A stretch of 64,000 nucleotides of DNA, from NCBI RefSeq assembly GCF_905475345.1, contig NC_066586.1, positions 186,501 to 250,500 on the forward strand, written 5' to 3'. This stretch comes from Vespula vulgaris (lineage: Eukaryota; Arthropoda; Insecta; Hymenoptera; Vespidae). Under the pieces are notes generated by a model. It saw nothing but the letters and a program-made list of their open reading frames with translations. It did no database searches and was not told the origin of the DNA. A program made the position numbers and the translations under genes. Position 1 is the first letter of the stretch, and each line of letters opens with the position of its first letter. Shown here one piece after another: positions 14,552-27,455 of this stretch.

Positions 14552-17411
14552 AGACACGAGTATTCGCGGAGGAACAGGAGGAAGACAATAGGAAAACGAC
14601 GAACGAGAGTACGAGCGCGAGAACTTGTAAAATTTAAAGCACGGCCACGCTCTCCTTCGACGAAAAGATCGATAATACGAGACTCTTCTGTTTGGTTCTT
14701 CGACTGGTATCGAGAATGACATTGATATCTATCGCTCGTACTTTCCCGAACGATAATGTATTTTTTATCCGATCGGATTAATTCGACGGATAGGAGCGAT
14801 AATTATCCAAGGAGAGAAACGGCGTGATAGATTTGATAAGCGGTGCGCTCAAGCGCACGTTCGATCGACCAAACGAATCGTTATTGTCAAAGACGAAAGT
14901 ATGATATGAAACGAAAAAACTTCACCGATATCTCGGTCAAAGGTTTCTATCGAAAAGACGTTTCTATGAATTCGTTTGAAGAAAACGCAGTATCGTTCCG
15001 CTCGGTTACATTCGCACGGCCATACAACGGCAGATTGGCACGTCCTTTCTCGAGAAAAGAACTTTTTCAGAGCGGAACGTTCTCTATATATGCGTAAAAA
15101 AGAGATGTAACATAAAAGGAACGATATACCGGCATATCGGCGAACAAGGAACGAGATCGAACGATCGAAGGAGTTATGAATCTAAGAGTCGGACCTTCGA
15201 CATCGATTCGCACTTCCTTTTCTTTTCTTCTTTCGTCGAATTAATCGTTTTTCAAATATCTCTCTCGAAAATCGAAGCTGCATCGCATCGATCGCCTCGC
15301 GCGTCAACCTTCGTCGTTACTTTACATCTCGTATCGTAATCTCGAACGATCGGAAGTTTGTCACAAAGTTTCAACAGGGAAAACCAATAATTCTCCATTG
15401 TCGTTCGAGTAGTCGAAATCCTCTACCGATCGGCCGTCTTCTACTTCGAAACGAACGAATTTTCTTCGTTTCCTTTCAAACCTAACCGGGATCCTTTTTA
15501 TTTTTTTCTCATCTTCTTCGAATTCTGTCACCAATTAATACGGGAATAAGAGAGGTATGGATATCGAAGGCGATATGTACCGAAGGAAACAAATCGGACG
15601 AATGAATGGAATCACAAATCGTATTACCGAAACAGCAAACCGTATTAATCGTCTCGAGTATTAACGCGCGAGAAAGGAGAGGAGAAAGATAACACCTAGA
15701 CGCCTAGACAATTGTTACTCGTTTTTCTATTTTGACACGCTCCTTCTCTCTCTTTCGTCGGAATCTTTGAATCCCTCGGGATTGAACGGACCGTCACGGC
15801 ATACCTTATGTTCGCGTGAAACTAATCTCGTCACTCTGTCATGAGCGCGAAAGCCGACAAAGTTACTTCCACTTGTCATAGCGCACTCGCCCCGACACCG
15901 GCGATATATGAGACGTCAGCTTGGAAAAAAAGGGGCGTACGATGACGTGATCGCTTAAAAAAGGAGAAAATAATCTTTTCCGCCGCCTTTTCGCGAGGCC
16001 GTGGACTTTCTCGTTCAGTGTTCTTTCTCTAGCGTTGAAAAAAAAATCAAAAACGTAAAGAATTTTTCTCTCCTTTCCAAGTCCGTTCGAAACAAAATCG
16101 AATTATGAAAATTACAATTCGGCCATTAACGTCGAATTAAGCACGAGACCGAATAGAATGGAAATCGGAAATCCATGAATTTGCATCGCGTTTCGTTCGC
16201 GTCGCGTTAGGACGAAGATCCATCGGACGGTGAAAAACTTGGAAGCGCAGCGACGTCCGCTTTAATCTGCCTTTTCCCCAGAAGACGCATTAATATTGAT
16301 ACCGAGTAAAAAAAAAATGACCTCGTTGAGAGAGGGCCGGTGAATAGAGATAGATAGATAGATAGGTAGATGTACAAAGAGAGTGAAAAGAGAGAAAATA
16401 CGATGAAATGAGAGAAAATGATATAATTCCGAATGTAATTTCGAATTGGCCGATATCTAAGTACTCGCGTTTGTTAATGTCGACGAATATATATACCATT
16501 TTCGAATGGAATGCCTTCGAACGAATTTTCAGACTTCGGCGTTCCTCGATTGGGATCGACGATTCCAAAAGTTGTCGGCGGTTTATATAAAATACGAATC
16601 GGATTCGACTTTCATCGTTCGATCGTCTTTGTCTCCGCGTTACAACGATTCCGATTCGTCGACGAAGCGCGAAACATAGAAGAACCTTCGCTCGAATTCG
16701 AGAGAGAGGTCGAGCGATCTTGAAAATTTCCTTCGCCCGGATCGATCGAATCGATTTCTAAAGACGAAACTCTATCGGGTGCGTTTAATCGACGAGAATG
16801 TCATCGAAAAGACCGAAAAAACGTCGTTCGACGATTCATCGTTAGGATCTCTCGGCGAACGATACATCGACGATTTTGTGCAAACACGAAGAGGAGGTGT
16901 GAAAATTCAATTTTCAAAGATTGGCTCGATCGTTTAACGACTCTCGAAACTCGAGTTTGAAGAAACTCGATTACCGAAACTGGAGAGTTCCAAAACGCGT
17001 CTCGTTTTCCAATTCGATTCGTCCTATTCGAGCGATCTCTCGAAAGCGCAAACTCGCGACCTCGATATATTTGTTCTTCTCGACACATATGCAAAATTTC
17101 CCCAAGAAGGTACACGCGTGCACGAGTGTACGTATACGATAACGGGAGATCGATGCCTATGAATTAACTTAATGAATACCGATTATCAATTCGGCAACGA
17201 GCAAATACATGGCGAATCGCGGCTTCCTCGTTAATTCCGAAAGCCACAATTCGGCTCGCGAACGCGAGTAGCGTTCGATCGGACGATAACTATTATATTT
17301 CTTCTTCGCGTCGTTCGACTCTCGACGCGACTCTCGTTGCGCGAACTCTCTTACACTAGTTATCCGTTAAGGCCTCTTCTTCATTAAGGGTTCCATCAAT
17401 CCGGAAAGGAA

Positions 17412-17453
17412 ACGACGACGCCGACGCCGACGCCGCTGTCGCCGCCGACGACG

Positions 17454-17491
<38 letters not shown>

Positions 17492-17492
17492 T
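17412..17492. repeat. (GAC/GCC)n trinucleotide tract
   Basis: An imperfect GAC/GCC repeat passes into about twelve perfect GAC units (17455-17491). No good coding frame surrounds it, so it is not interpreted as a poly-Asp or poly-Thr coding tract. Confidence 0.9.
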
Positions 17493-18574
17493 CGTGGAAA
17501 TTCGTTGACGCAATTAACGACACGTACGCGCGCTTGTAGATTTATGTCTCATCCGTAGGTATATATGTCAATTTTGCTTTCGGAAACGGAACGTACCCGT
17601 AAACGCGACAAGATTCGACGGAAATTGGATTTCCCTGGTGCGAGTTAGATTCGTTACGATGGCGAGAGTCACCGAAATTCTTCATCGAGATGCTTCAGGA
17701 CTACGCATAGCCGAGGGAAGAGATCATAGATCAGCCGGAAGTCGTTCGTTTCGGATCGAGCCGATAAAAGGCGGTAAAAGAAAATATATCGCTGGAAAAA
17801 GAGGGGGAAACGTGACGAGACCGAAACGACCCAAATACATATTGGTCGTGCGTGCTATGCGAATCGGGTATTTGGTATTCGTAGCGGGGGGTAAATCGAG
17901 ACGGTCACGATTTAACGGCGATTTAGCAGCGGGAATACCGCAACGAGCGAGTAAAATGTAAATCGCTAGTCGTTAGCCGTTTTGCAGCCGTTTGACTGCC
18001 GTCGTTGCTGCGTCGTTGTTGTTTCCCAGTTCAGAGTTTGTACGTAAGTAAACTGAAAGCACGTGAAAACGAAATCGCTCGGTTTCTAGGTGTTTACGAA
18101 AGACCGCGTTCTTACGCGTCCTTCTTCTTTCGTGAAAAAGAAAAACAAGGATCGATACCATTTACATAGTCTCTCTGTTGACGAATGAAACAAAAAAAGG
18201 AATATCGTCATAACAAAAATAAAGGAATATCTTACTTACTAATCTTAAATTACGATTCTCTTACGTACGTATGTATCCAGTCAACGCAAATACGCAGGAG
18301 TATACTTTAGAGCGCGTAAACGTTTCGAGTCAAGCTTCGCTTTCCGTCACGCTCGTTCGTGATCGCTGAGAACAAGGCGACGTGCGTCGTGCCTATCTTA
18401 ATTTTGATATCCTACCTACGATCGTCGAAGGTCGCACGTTGAATGGCATATCGCGTGGCGGCTAAACTCTGCTCGCCGTGACGTAATCGAACGTATCGTA
18501 TTCTATCTCTACCCATGTAATTATAATTAAGAGACGAAGCATCGTGCGCACTGAAAATAAACGATAAGACTCAC

Positions 18575-18674
18575 CTGCACATCAACGTTCTCACGTACGC
18601 CGGCAGTTGCGATGCGCGAGCAAAAAAAAAGGAAGAGTAAAGAGAGTCGACGAACGCAAAGATTTTGTACTCAC
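18575..18674 (-). promoter_or_regulatory. Recursive-splice (ratchet) site with RS-exon
   Basis: On minus, a pyrimidine-rich tract (TTTTATCTTCTTTGTTTCAG) ends at 18675 and is directly followed by GTGAGTAC. This is the juxtaposed 3' and 5' splice-site arrangement of a zero-nucleotide ratchet point. Exactly 100 nt further on, CAG/GTGAGT forms a second donor (GT at 18574-18573), which would define an RS-exon during first recognition. Read in phase 0, the phase left by both candidate upstream exons, the 100-nt exon meets an in-frame TGA. Keeping it would therefore truncate the protein and also shift the frame. The site lies about 9.3 kb after E13 and 5.2 kb after the alternative first exon. The sequence pattern is direct; its use in unc-13 is an inference. 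The alternative is a rare poison cassette exon. Confidence 0.65.
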
Positions 18675-18675
18675 C

Positions 18676-21600
18676 TGAAACAAAGAAGATAAAACATTGA
18701 GATAAGATTTAACGCAGTTAGGTATACGTCGGGTACTAGTTTTCATTAAATTCAACGAGGAGAGGAGAGGAGAGAAGTTAAAGACGTCGTTCGCAAAGAC
18801 GTCTATCCCGAGTAAAAGGAAAATTGCTGTAAAATGCGAGGAGAGTGGTCGTGGGCAAAGGAGGCCGAGAACGACCGCTCGTTCGTTCGCGTACTAGCTT
18901 CGCAGAAAATGAGAGCGCGTTGAACAGAAGGAGTAGAATGGACAGGAAGAACCTGCCCGGCTATTATTTGCAATTAGTCGCGTTCAGACGTGCTGCCATG
19001 CGTGCAACAATACGCGCTGGTAAATGCGGTAGAGTGCGAGCGAGGGAGAGGCGAGACGGCCGAGAGAAAAGCCTGCTGGAGACTTTAATTATTTCGTCGT
19101 TTCTCATGAATAAATATGAGTCCTGAGTGTGACGCCAAAAATGTCTGCTGGAGCGTGAGACGAGGCACCGGACGATGCAGCGAACGGAGCATCGAGACAA
19201 TGCCACGAACTGCAGCGAGAGAAGGGAAGAGAGAAACGGAGACAGCATTTTTATTTCATTAACGATCCTTCGTCATCGCGGTGCCGCATCCCGCGCGAGA
19301 TCTTCGAACGTTCTTCGTTTTTCTTGAAATTACGACAGTTACTGCCCCGTTAAACGTCCCGCCACGAAATTTACGATCATCGCGATCGCCTTGACGTAAA
19401 AGTCGAAACGCGGGTAAAACGACTTCTAATCTCGTTATTACGACGTGCTCGTAAGGGTAAACTGCACGAACGGAGGGAAGAAAATAATAGGAGGTAGAGG
19501 GTTGAAGTCCGCGCGTTCGAGTCGCGTCTTCTTAGCGACGATGGTTCCCGAGATGAACGATTATCGTCGAGTAGAAATCGTTCGTAAACTCGGGTTCGCT
19601 CGTACCGAAACGATCGCTCGATACGAAAATTTCTTTTCGTAGAGCGCGCAGAAGGAAGGCGACTCGTTGCGTGCGTTACCACGAGAAAGAGGAGGAGAAG
19701 GAAACGGTCGTGAGCGAAATGAATTTCCTTATGTACTCCGTTTTCCTCGTAGCTAGAACGACCGTATGATTGGCTTCGTTCCAAGCTCGCATAATCTCTG
19801 GTAGACGAAACGCCTCCGGGTTTCGCCTATTTGCGCTTTAGCTCCTCGGGGCCGAATCGTGGAAAGAGAAGAAAACCCGAAGGGATATCTACCGGAATAC
19901 CGAGTATCTAGAAACGCAAGGAGAACCGAGATAGCGACAATGGGAATCCGAGTCCTTGGAAAGTATCTTCGGACCTATCGCGTCTTCTCCCCGTTACAAA
20001 TTTTTTACTCTACTTTTCTGGTCCGCTTTTATACTCGTACAATTCGTACGAGAATTTTTACGCGCTCTAGCAATTTTATTTAACAATATCCTTGACACAA
20101 AAATCGAGAAAACGAGCGATACAAACGTTTCCTTCCTTTTTTCTTTTTCAATCGTCTTTTCGCACGTTGCTGGATGGCAAGCGTTAATTGCACGTAAAAT
20201 TCGAAAAAGAAACGCACGGTCGCGGAGTAACGTCACTTTGACGCTTTTTTCTCCTTTCTCGTATTTACGAAACTGAAAGTAGCGTTTCGTCGTCGTTTAC
20301 ACGACGCTTTAATCGCGCGAAAGGGAGTCGAAGCGCGAAAGAACGTTCCGCCGGTGTTGCAAAGCGAAAAATACGCGTACGTAGTAATACCGAGCATGTA
20401 TAATCGCTCGTAAAAGGCGTCGGTAACTACCGACTATTCGTTGGCCAACGAGAAATTAATTTCTATCCTTTTTTCGAGATTCCAAAGTATTACTACGAGA
20501 AAATTTTCTTTTAATTCGAGAGAAAGAGAACAAACGAGAACAATCGTTTTTATTTCTCACCTCGAGAGCGAACTTACCCCGATGGATTTAAACGGGGAGA
20601 GAATCAAAGAAGCGAATCGCGTTTGTGTAAAATTGATAAAATTTAATCAAATTCTCGCGCGAGATTGCACTCGGTCGTCGGTCGTATTTATGAATACGAA
20701 CCCATCGATGGGCTTTAATGAATGGCGAGAATGTTAACGAGGATTCGAGGGATCGCAGTGAAAAAGAGAAAGAGTCAACGAGCTTTTGGTTAACCGCAAG
20801 ATCGTTCGATCCTGCATCGATACGTTTCGTTGCGTCGTCGACGTAACGGACCATTTTTGAATACGATCGTACGGGTCATAACGTTGAAAAGCCATTAAAA
20901 TCTTCGGTGTTCGATCGGCCGACGTTCGATTCTACGCGTTTCCCGCCAATGGACAAAACTTTTCAGGATAGAACATTTTCTCTCCGACTATGCGGAGAAT
21001 CCTTGTTGCTCGTTTCCTCTTCGAAGATAAATCAATGTTGCTCCTTTTCTCTTCGAAACATGGAAATGGTTAAAGCGCGAGAACTTGACGGGACGTAGGT
21101 ACGAAGGTCTCGAAAAAGTGTCTGCTAAAAAAGACCAGAAATGGATGCAGCTAGAAAAAAAGGGACGGGTTTGTTGGTCGAATCTTCTTTGTTATATTTC
21201 ACGCTGCCCGTATCTTCCTTTACTCGCCACCCGTATTTACGTTTACTCGCAACCAGCTTCGCCGTGATAAATCACGGCTCGAAGGAGAGCCGGAGCAAAA
21301 TGTTTGGAGGAAAGTACGTTGCGAGCCAAAAATAAAGTATGATTCCTTTCGTCCCATGAAAACCGATACGTTCGTCGGGGAAAACCTATGTATCCCATTC
21401 CGTGGATATTTTACAGAGTACCTTCCTCGCGTAGGTATAACACTTTATACGATAACGTAAACTCAACCTGCTCGTTGGAATAAAATAATATTTTCTCTGG
21501 ATCCAACGCATCGACGTTTTTTTTTAGAAATTTATAATATTACGTCGCTATGAAGCATCGGAGTATATATATATATAATAGACTCGCTAAACAAGTAAAA

Positions 21601-23850
21601 ACGAACAAATATTTTATATAGTTTTCATCTCCTAAAATGAATATGAAAAATGATAAGACCGGATGAAACGATCCTACAAAAAGTATGCAAATTTTTAACG
21701 GTATCCTGTAGCGGGTACAACGATATAACGTAGCGAATTTTTCGCCGAAGAACTTGCATTCGGAAGAATGTAATTCCAGTGGCGTTTTCTTGGCACACTG
21801 ACTTTTTCTCCCCTTTTCTTTTCCAGCTTTCGCTTTACGATCGAGGAGGAATTTAAATACGAACAATCACGGCGGTTCGAGCGGAACTCCAAGCGAAAAG
21901 TAGAAACGAAAGAAAAGAACGAGTTGGTCGTTTCAAAAAAATATATAGAGCTTCGAGGAGATAGAACGGTGTACGAAAATCGGTGTACCGTTATAAATCC
22001 TTCAACGAAAGTAGACGATCGTCTAAAACCCGCGCACACGACGATCTACTTAATAATATCTCTTCGAGATTTACGAGAAATCGTTCGTAAACCGTACAAA
22101 TTTTGTATTATTTGTTGACGCTCGAACAGCATGAAAAGAAGAAGAATGTGCTTACGTGCCACTTTCCGTTGAAGGCTGAATCGACGGTGAATTCTAGAGA
22201 GAGAGAGAGAGAGAGAAAGGGAGAATCGACCTTTTGCAAGCCGACAAGCATCCGACGAATCATTTATGAATCACGTACTTACAAGGCTTCGTACGATTCG
22301 ACCAACTCTCCAACTTTCTTACGCTTTTTCTCTTACAACACACGCGAGCGATATACTCGATCACCTTCCCCCTTCCAAAGAAGAAGACGAGGGTAAGAAG
22401 AAGAAGAAGAAAAAGAAGAAGGAACTACTTCGAGGGATACGTTCAAAAATCTTTTAAGAATCAAAAAAATATCGAGAGTTCGCAAAATAAAAAAGTTTTA
22501 CTTTACTTTGTTTCGTTTTTCCAAGTTTCAGCAACGTACGTACGTAGAGGAGCGATAAGCTCGCTCGAATTTCTTTTATGGACAAAGTTAGCGTTACCTC
22601 GATAAAAAGCTTCCTCGTAAGGAAAGCAGTCGAGAGAGCATCTATGGAACATTGTTTCGGAAAACAGAGTTATAAGAGAGACACGATAATATCGTCGAAA
22701 GACAATGGAAGACGTTGATGGACTAAGACATGGCTAACCTCCTACGCGATAGTCAGCAAGCTAGCTGAATGTATCATGAATATTTCAACTTCGGTAAGTG
22801 TCTACTGCCACAAGTATGCGGCGTATTTCAAGTTTAACGAGATGTTGCAAACAGCGACCGTCTATAATATCTTATAGTCCGGCTTGTCTTTCGGCGTTTC
22901 GTCGACTCTAGTTCGAGACAGTCGATGATACTATTTTCGTCTCGTTAAGCACGCTGTCGTGAGGTATACTCGGGTTAGTTTCCCGACAAATTGCAAGTTT
23001 GAAATAAGTCGTGAGAAAATTAGAAGATCGATACGATACCATAGTTATATCCACGTGCTTACACGTGCGAATATCGGTTCGATCGAGAAAAATATAATTG
23101 GAAAGAACGAATAGGTCCGAAGCGCAAGGATGAAGGAAGGTCGATGATAAAAGGAACGTCGTCGACGAAGAAGAATGCTCGTCCGAGTAGTGTTGCTGAC
23201 ATTCGAAATGATTAAATTTCCATGAATTTTCACGCTTATCAATTTCTAGTGCGAATAGATACGTAACGTCCTTCCTGTAACACCGAGATTAGATTATTTC
23301 GAAATATCGCTCGAGGCTGGTTATCGTAATTGGAAAATATGTTAACGCTTGTCTTATTCTTTTTTTTTTCCATCCTATCGGCTCGATCTATCGGCGATAT
23401 TTCGAGCGATATTACATTTTCCTCGAAACGCTTGAATTTTACCACGACTTGGACGTAACCGGTACGTAGATCCGCAATTTAGAGAAAGAGAGAGAGAGAG
23501 AGAGCGAAAGAGAGAGGTGAGGATAAATCGGCGTGCGTGCTTTTTAATCTAAGATTACTCCGGTAATCCGGTAGATTTTTCGGCGATGAAAGAGTCGAAC
23601 GTGTAAATTTCGTACAAACGTCAAGCGAATTTCTGGAAATCGGGCATTACGTTAATGCGTATTCTTATATCCTAGGCATGGTATTTCATTGGATCTTAAA
23701 TCGTTTTTACGAGAAGCGCGATTATCGTAGCTGTCGTAACGTAAAAGGAAGAAGGCCATCGAGGAACGATTTAACCGACGAATCGGTAGTCCGAAGATAA
23801 TCGACGATCGGCGAACGGTACGCGTGGAGATCTGATCCTTCGAAACTTAC
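18676..23850 (-). other. Intron segment upstream of the ratchet site
   Basis: Non-coding sequence between the donor of the 23851-24441 exon and the ratchet site. It contains short GA tracts near 22199-22216 and 23485-23515 and no supported exon. A block at about 22735-22900 is visibly less CpG-rich and more complex than its flanks, and may be a conserved regulatory element. Confidence 0.5.
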
Positions 23851-24441
23851 GATCATCCTCTTGACGGCGCTAGGACTAAAGACCATCATTCGACGTTGCT
23901 TCTTGATGAGTCTGCTGAGCCGTTGAGTCCTTTGAGCGCACGTAAGCGGTTGTCCGTTCAATTGAAAATCGTCTCGAAGTTCGTCCTCGAGGTCGTTCGC
24001 ATCTCTCTCGATCCGGGGGAGGTGCCTGAGCGTGACCGTGCTAAGCGGTACCGCCTTGGCGACTAGACTCTCGCTTCTAACGCTCCAATTTGAGCCACCG
24101 TACTTCTTCAGATTCATCAGATCACCGATGCTACCTCTGACCTGACTGGTACACAGCTGAAGATTCGTTCTCGAGAGAGCCGGCGAGTGAGGAAGAGACT
24201 CGGAACACTTTTCGATCGATCTGACGACGTCCGGTAACATCGACTTGTTCTGAAGTTTGTCCAAATCCGAGAGGGACGATCCACGACGAATCCTGGCTCT
24301 TGGCAAGGTCGCCTTTTCTTGCGCGATTTTTTCTTTCTCGCGATTCACGCTCTTCGAGGATAAAGAAGACTTCATGGCGAACAGGCCGGCCTTCAGTGGG
24401 AAGAGCAATGCCCACTCGGTCGACTTTTCGCGAGTCTCCAT
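23851..24441 (-). CDS. unc-13: Candidate alternative first exon of unc-13 (short isoform N-terminus)
   Basis: ATG at 24441 opens 197 codons that end exactly at a strong donor (ATC/GTAAGT, GT at 23850-23849). An in-frame TAA lies about 80 nt upstream of the ATG with no good acceptor after it, and a TATAATA element lies near 24510, so it reads as a first exon. The end phase (0) equals that of E13, so either exon can splice to the same downstream exon. The peptide is polar and probably disordered, with RIRRGSSLSDLDKL early on. A strongly basic amphipathic stretch near its end (RLSRLIKKQRRMMVF) sits where E13 has its calmodulin-binding-like helix. Alternative promoters giving different N-termini are known for fly Unc13 (A and B) and vertebrate Munc13-2. 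I cannot match the peptide to a known isoform. It could instead be an internal exon or a separate nested gene. Confidence 0.55.
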
Positions 24442-25523
24442 TTTCAGCGACTTTTTCGCTTTCTTCCCGTCGATAAGAGTTTCCTTCGAAACGCGCGTGT
24501 ACGAGAAATATTATAGTCGCGCTCGAGGCTCCGAGACAGGAAAGAGTTCTCGTTTAAGCGTTACGTTAGAACGATAATGCGCCGTCCGGTTTGCGGACCT
24601 TCCGCTCGGTCGTTATCGTGCTTCCAATGGCAACCGGAAGAACTTGCCTCGTATAATAAAGTGCAAACGACTAGAAATTCGAGCAAAGAGATTCTTTTTG
24701 ATAACGGTAGGCCAAAGTCTTTGCCTCTTTCGATCCGACGAAGCTCTTTTCAAGAAAACGTTCTCTTTACCTTCCATCCTTTTACACGTAGCTTTCCTGA
24801 GAACGTTTCCTCGCGCGACATCTTTAAGGCCGATATTTTCGCTTCTTTAGAAACGGAGGAACGTTTCTAAAACTCGATGTTTCCGGCTTTCTTGGTTAAC
24901 GTTCTCAGCCACGCCAACTTGTTGCCTCGTAAACGTCGGAGCGAAGGAGACGTTGCGCTCGAATTTCTCGGTTAAAGGGATAAGCCTCGATCCGACGAGA
25001 CCAAGGAGATCCTTCTTGGTTGGCAACTTCGATGAGACTCGATGAGGCTGATAGATCGGCGTGCGGGCTTAGGAGATCGCGTCGTAATGGTAAGGAGGGT
25101 GGTACGGAGCCTGTGACGGACCTCTCGGTGGTATTTTCACTTAAGTTAACACGACCCCCTGCGAGGATGTACTCTTTGCAGGCCGTCGACGACACTTCCG
25201 TCTAATAAAAGCCTAATAACGATCGATAGAAACGCCTAGCCTCCTTTCGTGCTTGACCAAGTCGAAGGATCGCACGAGGAAAAGCGAAGCGGTAAGTGTG
25301 GTTAAAACGAATCGACGGATGTATGGTTTGCGAACTCCACGGAGGAAGAAACGATTCGATACTGAGAGAAAAACCGGATTTGCTTTGCTCTAAACGCGAA
25401 CGAGCTAGCCGTGATAAACGAATGGTGGTAAGCGAGGACCTTGCGGCGAAGGTGATATCGCTCGTTGTCGCTACGTACTCGACGTTTGGTCTTCGTCGTC
25501 ATCGTCATCGTTATCATCGTCGA

Positions 25524-25524
<1 letters not shown>

Positions 25525-25572
<48 letters not shown>
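25525..25572. repeat. (GTC)16 trinucleotide tract
   Basis: About sixteen perfect GTC units, preceded by an imperfect GTC/ATC run from about 25495. The frames through it would read poly-Val, poly-Arg or (on minus) poly-Asp. None is flanked by coding-like sequence, so it is treated as non-coding. Confidence 0.95.
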
Positions 25573-25576
<4 letters not shown>

Positions 25577-26824
25577 CTCGCAAGCTCGCAATCGTCATAC
25601 GGGTTTCCGATTACGCACGATACGGACGACAGGTTTGTTCCACATAGATTATGTTTCCACGAGGTCTTTTTATCGCCAGACCGAAGAAAAATGTAGGAAG
25701 AACAGTCGTTTGAACGCAAAAGAGACCAAGAGAACGCGATTCAACGAAAGAATTTTTGGAGAAGAAATTGCAGTTGAATTCACGAGTACGTCGGTACATC
25801 AATTTGGGAAAATACGTTAGCTCGGTCGACTATTTTTCTTTGCGGAGTACATTTTTCGTATTGTCTCAAGCACGAAGAGAAAAAAAATGATGTATCATCG
25901 AGAACGAACGTAGATCATTTTCCCGAAAGAATCTGAAAAGAGAGAAGAGGTCGACGAACGAGCAGTCCGAGAATTCGAATAAAATGCAAAGCGAGACACG
26001 GTCGAGCATACGAACGGCCGTTTTTGCGCGAATAATAAAAATACGGTGGAAAGAATGGGAATGCGTGTTACTCGGGAACGCGCAAAGATCCAAGCTGATG
26101 CAATAGAGCAAAAAGTCAACGAAAATAACAAAATAACATAGTAAAAGCCTATCGTATATTTGTCAATGAATCATTCAATGAAATCCCATATCGCAGCTAC
26201 GAAGGGGAAATACCGAAGGTAAGCGATAGAAGGAGCGATAGGGTTTATAAATCTCGCCGTTTTGACGTATAACGATAACACCGTACGCTCTTTTTTAACA
26301 ATTTTATTTAACGTTAAGCCGGTAATGGGGATTTTTGTTGATCGTTATAGGTCTCGCGACGACGATCGTAACGAATGGGTTATCGCTTATCTCAAGGGGG
26401 GAGGGGAGGTTGATTAAACGATCGACCACCGAAAACCGATATAAAAGCTATAATTATAATAGGGGAGGAGGAGGAGGAGGAGGAATATTAGAGAATTCGA
26501 TACGTTCATTTCGAAATCGTGTATTTCAGGGCGATGCGGCGGATCGTTGGAAAAAGTTTCCGGTTATTGTAATTATTCCAGAAAATTGCCTTCCCAGTAA
26601 AATCTCCCAATGCAGCGAACAAACAAACCGAATTCGTGGCTGTCTGCGTTATCCTCTTTCTCTCTGGCTCGCGACACGGCTTAAGCTTAATCCAGTTCGC
26701 CCCTTCCGGCTCCTGCCCCCGAATTCGCTCATTTACATTTTCTCTCGTACACAATAGCGTTCCTCAAACGTACGATCGTCTATCGTGGCAACCAAAAGTG
26801 CAGCAGGTGCGTACTCGGGAAACC

Positions 26825-26880
26825 ACGATTGGGCGACACGATTGGGTGACACGATTGGAAGAGGCGAATTGGGCGACACG
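26825..26880. repeat. 13-bp direct repeats, ACGATTGGGYGAC
   Basis: Two nearly perfect 13-bp units are followed by two diverged ones. ATTGG is the CCAAT-box core on the opposite strand, so the array is four CCAAT/ATTGG cores spaced at about one to one and a half DNA turns. It could be a chance minisatellite or a small NF-Y-type cluster. Confidence 0.7.
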
Positions 26881-27392
26881 TTTGCGTTAATGGAAGTTTC
26901 GTGTAAGCCAACGTTAATCCACAGCTGCGACTTCGACGAGCGCTAGATTTTCAAGGTGACGAGTCACCGACGCGACTCGACCCTTCCTCCTCTCCGTATA
27001 TCTCCCTTTTTTGCGATAAACGAACACGACTTCGACCTTTTCACGCTTCGTTCGCTTTTTATTCATTCGCCGTGCGAGTAACGAAAGTCAGTCCTATGCG
27101 ATAAAAGCTTCAAGGTCGCTTTTAAACGGGCAATGGGCCGTCGTGAAATCCACTTTTATAAATTTACCGAGATAAGAGAAATGGTAGTCGAGTTTGCGAA
27201 AGAAATCGTCTGAGATTAATTAAGACGGATAACATTTGAGTCCGACGCTTGCAAAGTCGACGTTCGTGCGACTGATCGATCGATAGTTGCACCGCGAACC
27301 AAGCAATTCGTCGTGACTCGTTTCGGTGAGAGGTCGACAGTCGTGGTGCGAGCTTCCATCCTTGAACGAAAAGGTACACGAACGATAAATCG

Positions 27393-27394
<2 letters not shown>

Positions 27395-27451
<57 letters not shown>
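27395..27451. repeat. (GA)28 microsatellite
   Basis: A perfect GA run of about 57 bp, 480 nt beyond the E13 donor on the transcribed side. In the minus transcript it becomes (UC)n, a potential polypyrimidine-tract-protein binding platform just downstream of E13. Confidence 0.95.

Positions 27452-27455
<4 letters not shown>

Larger units (their letters stand above)
5571..18574. other. Long non-coding region, probably intronic
   Basis: I see no supported exon. Short ORFs such as those at 6809-7000 and 17638-17961 (plus) have no family resemblance and no good splice context. The stretch contains the microsatellites listed separately and AT-rich blocks around 9360-9480 and 11880-11940. Less CpG-rich, more complex blocks near 10680-10960, 11590-11690, 12450-12540 and 15840-15960 could be conserved elements; the last has two CRE-like cores (GACGTCA near 15913 and TGACGTGA near 15944). 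If unc-13 spans the region, this is the downstream half of the recursively spliced intron. Confidence 0.45.

Noticed and set aside
17638..17961. 107-codon basic plus-strand ORF
   Set aside because: Arg/Gly/Lys-rich composition without a recognisable domain or promoter; within chance for this base composition.
1..23850. Search for the C1 (CYECEGLLWGIARQG-type), MUN and C2B exons of unc-13
   Set aside because: No minus-strand segment encoding these highly conserved motifs was found, so they are placed beyond the left edge; very short exons could have escaped reading by eye.
25471..25719. Poly-Asp ORF on minus through the (GTC)n repeat
   Set aside because: The coding appearance comes only from the trinucleotide repeat; the flanks are random and there are no splice sites in phase.
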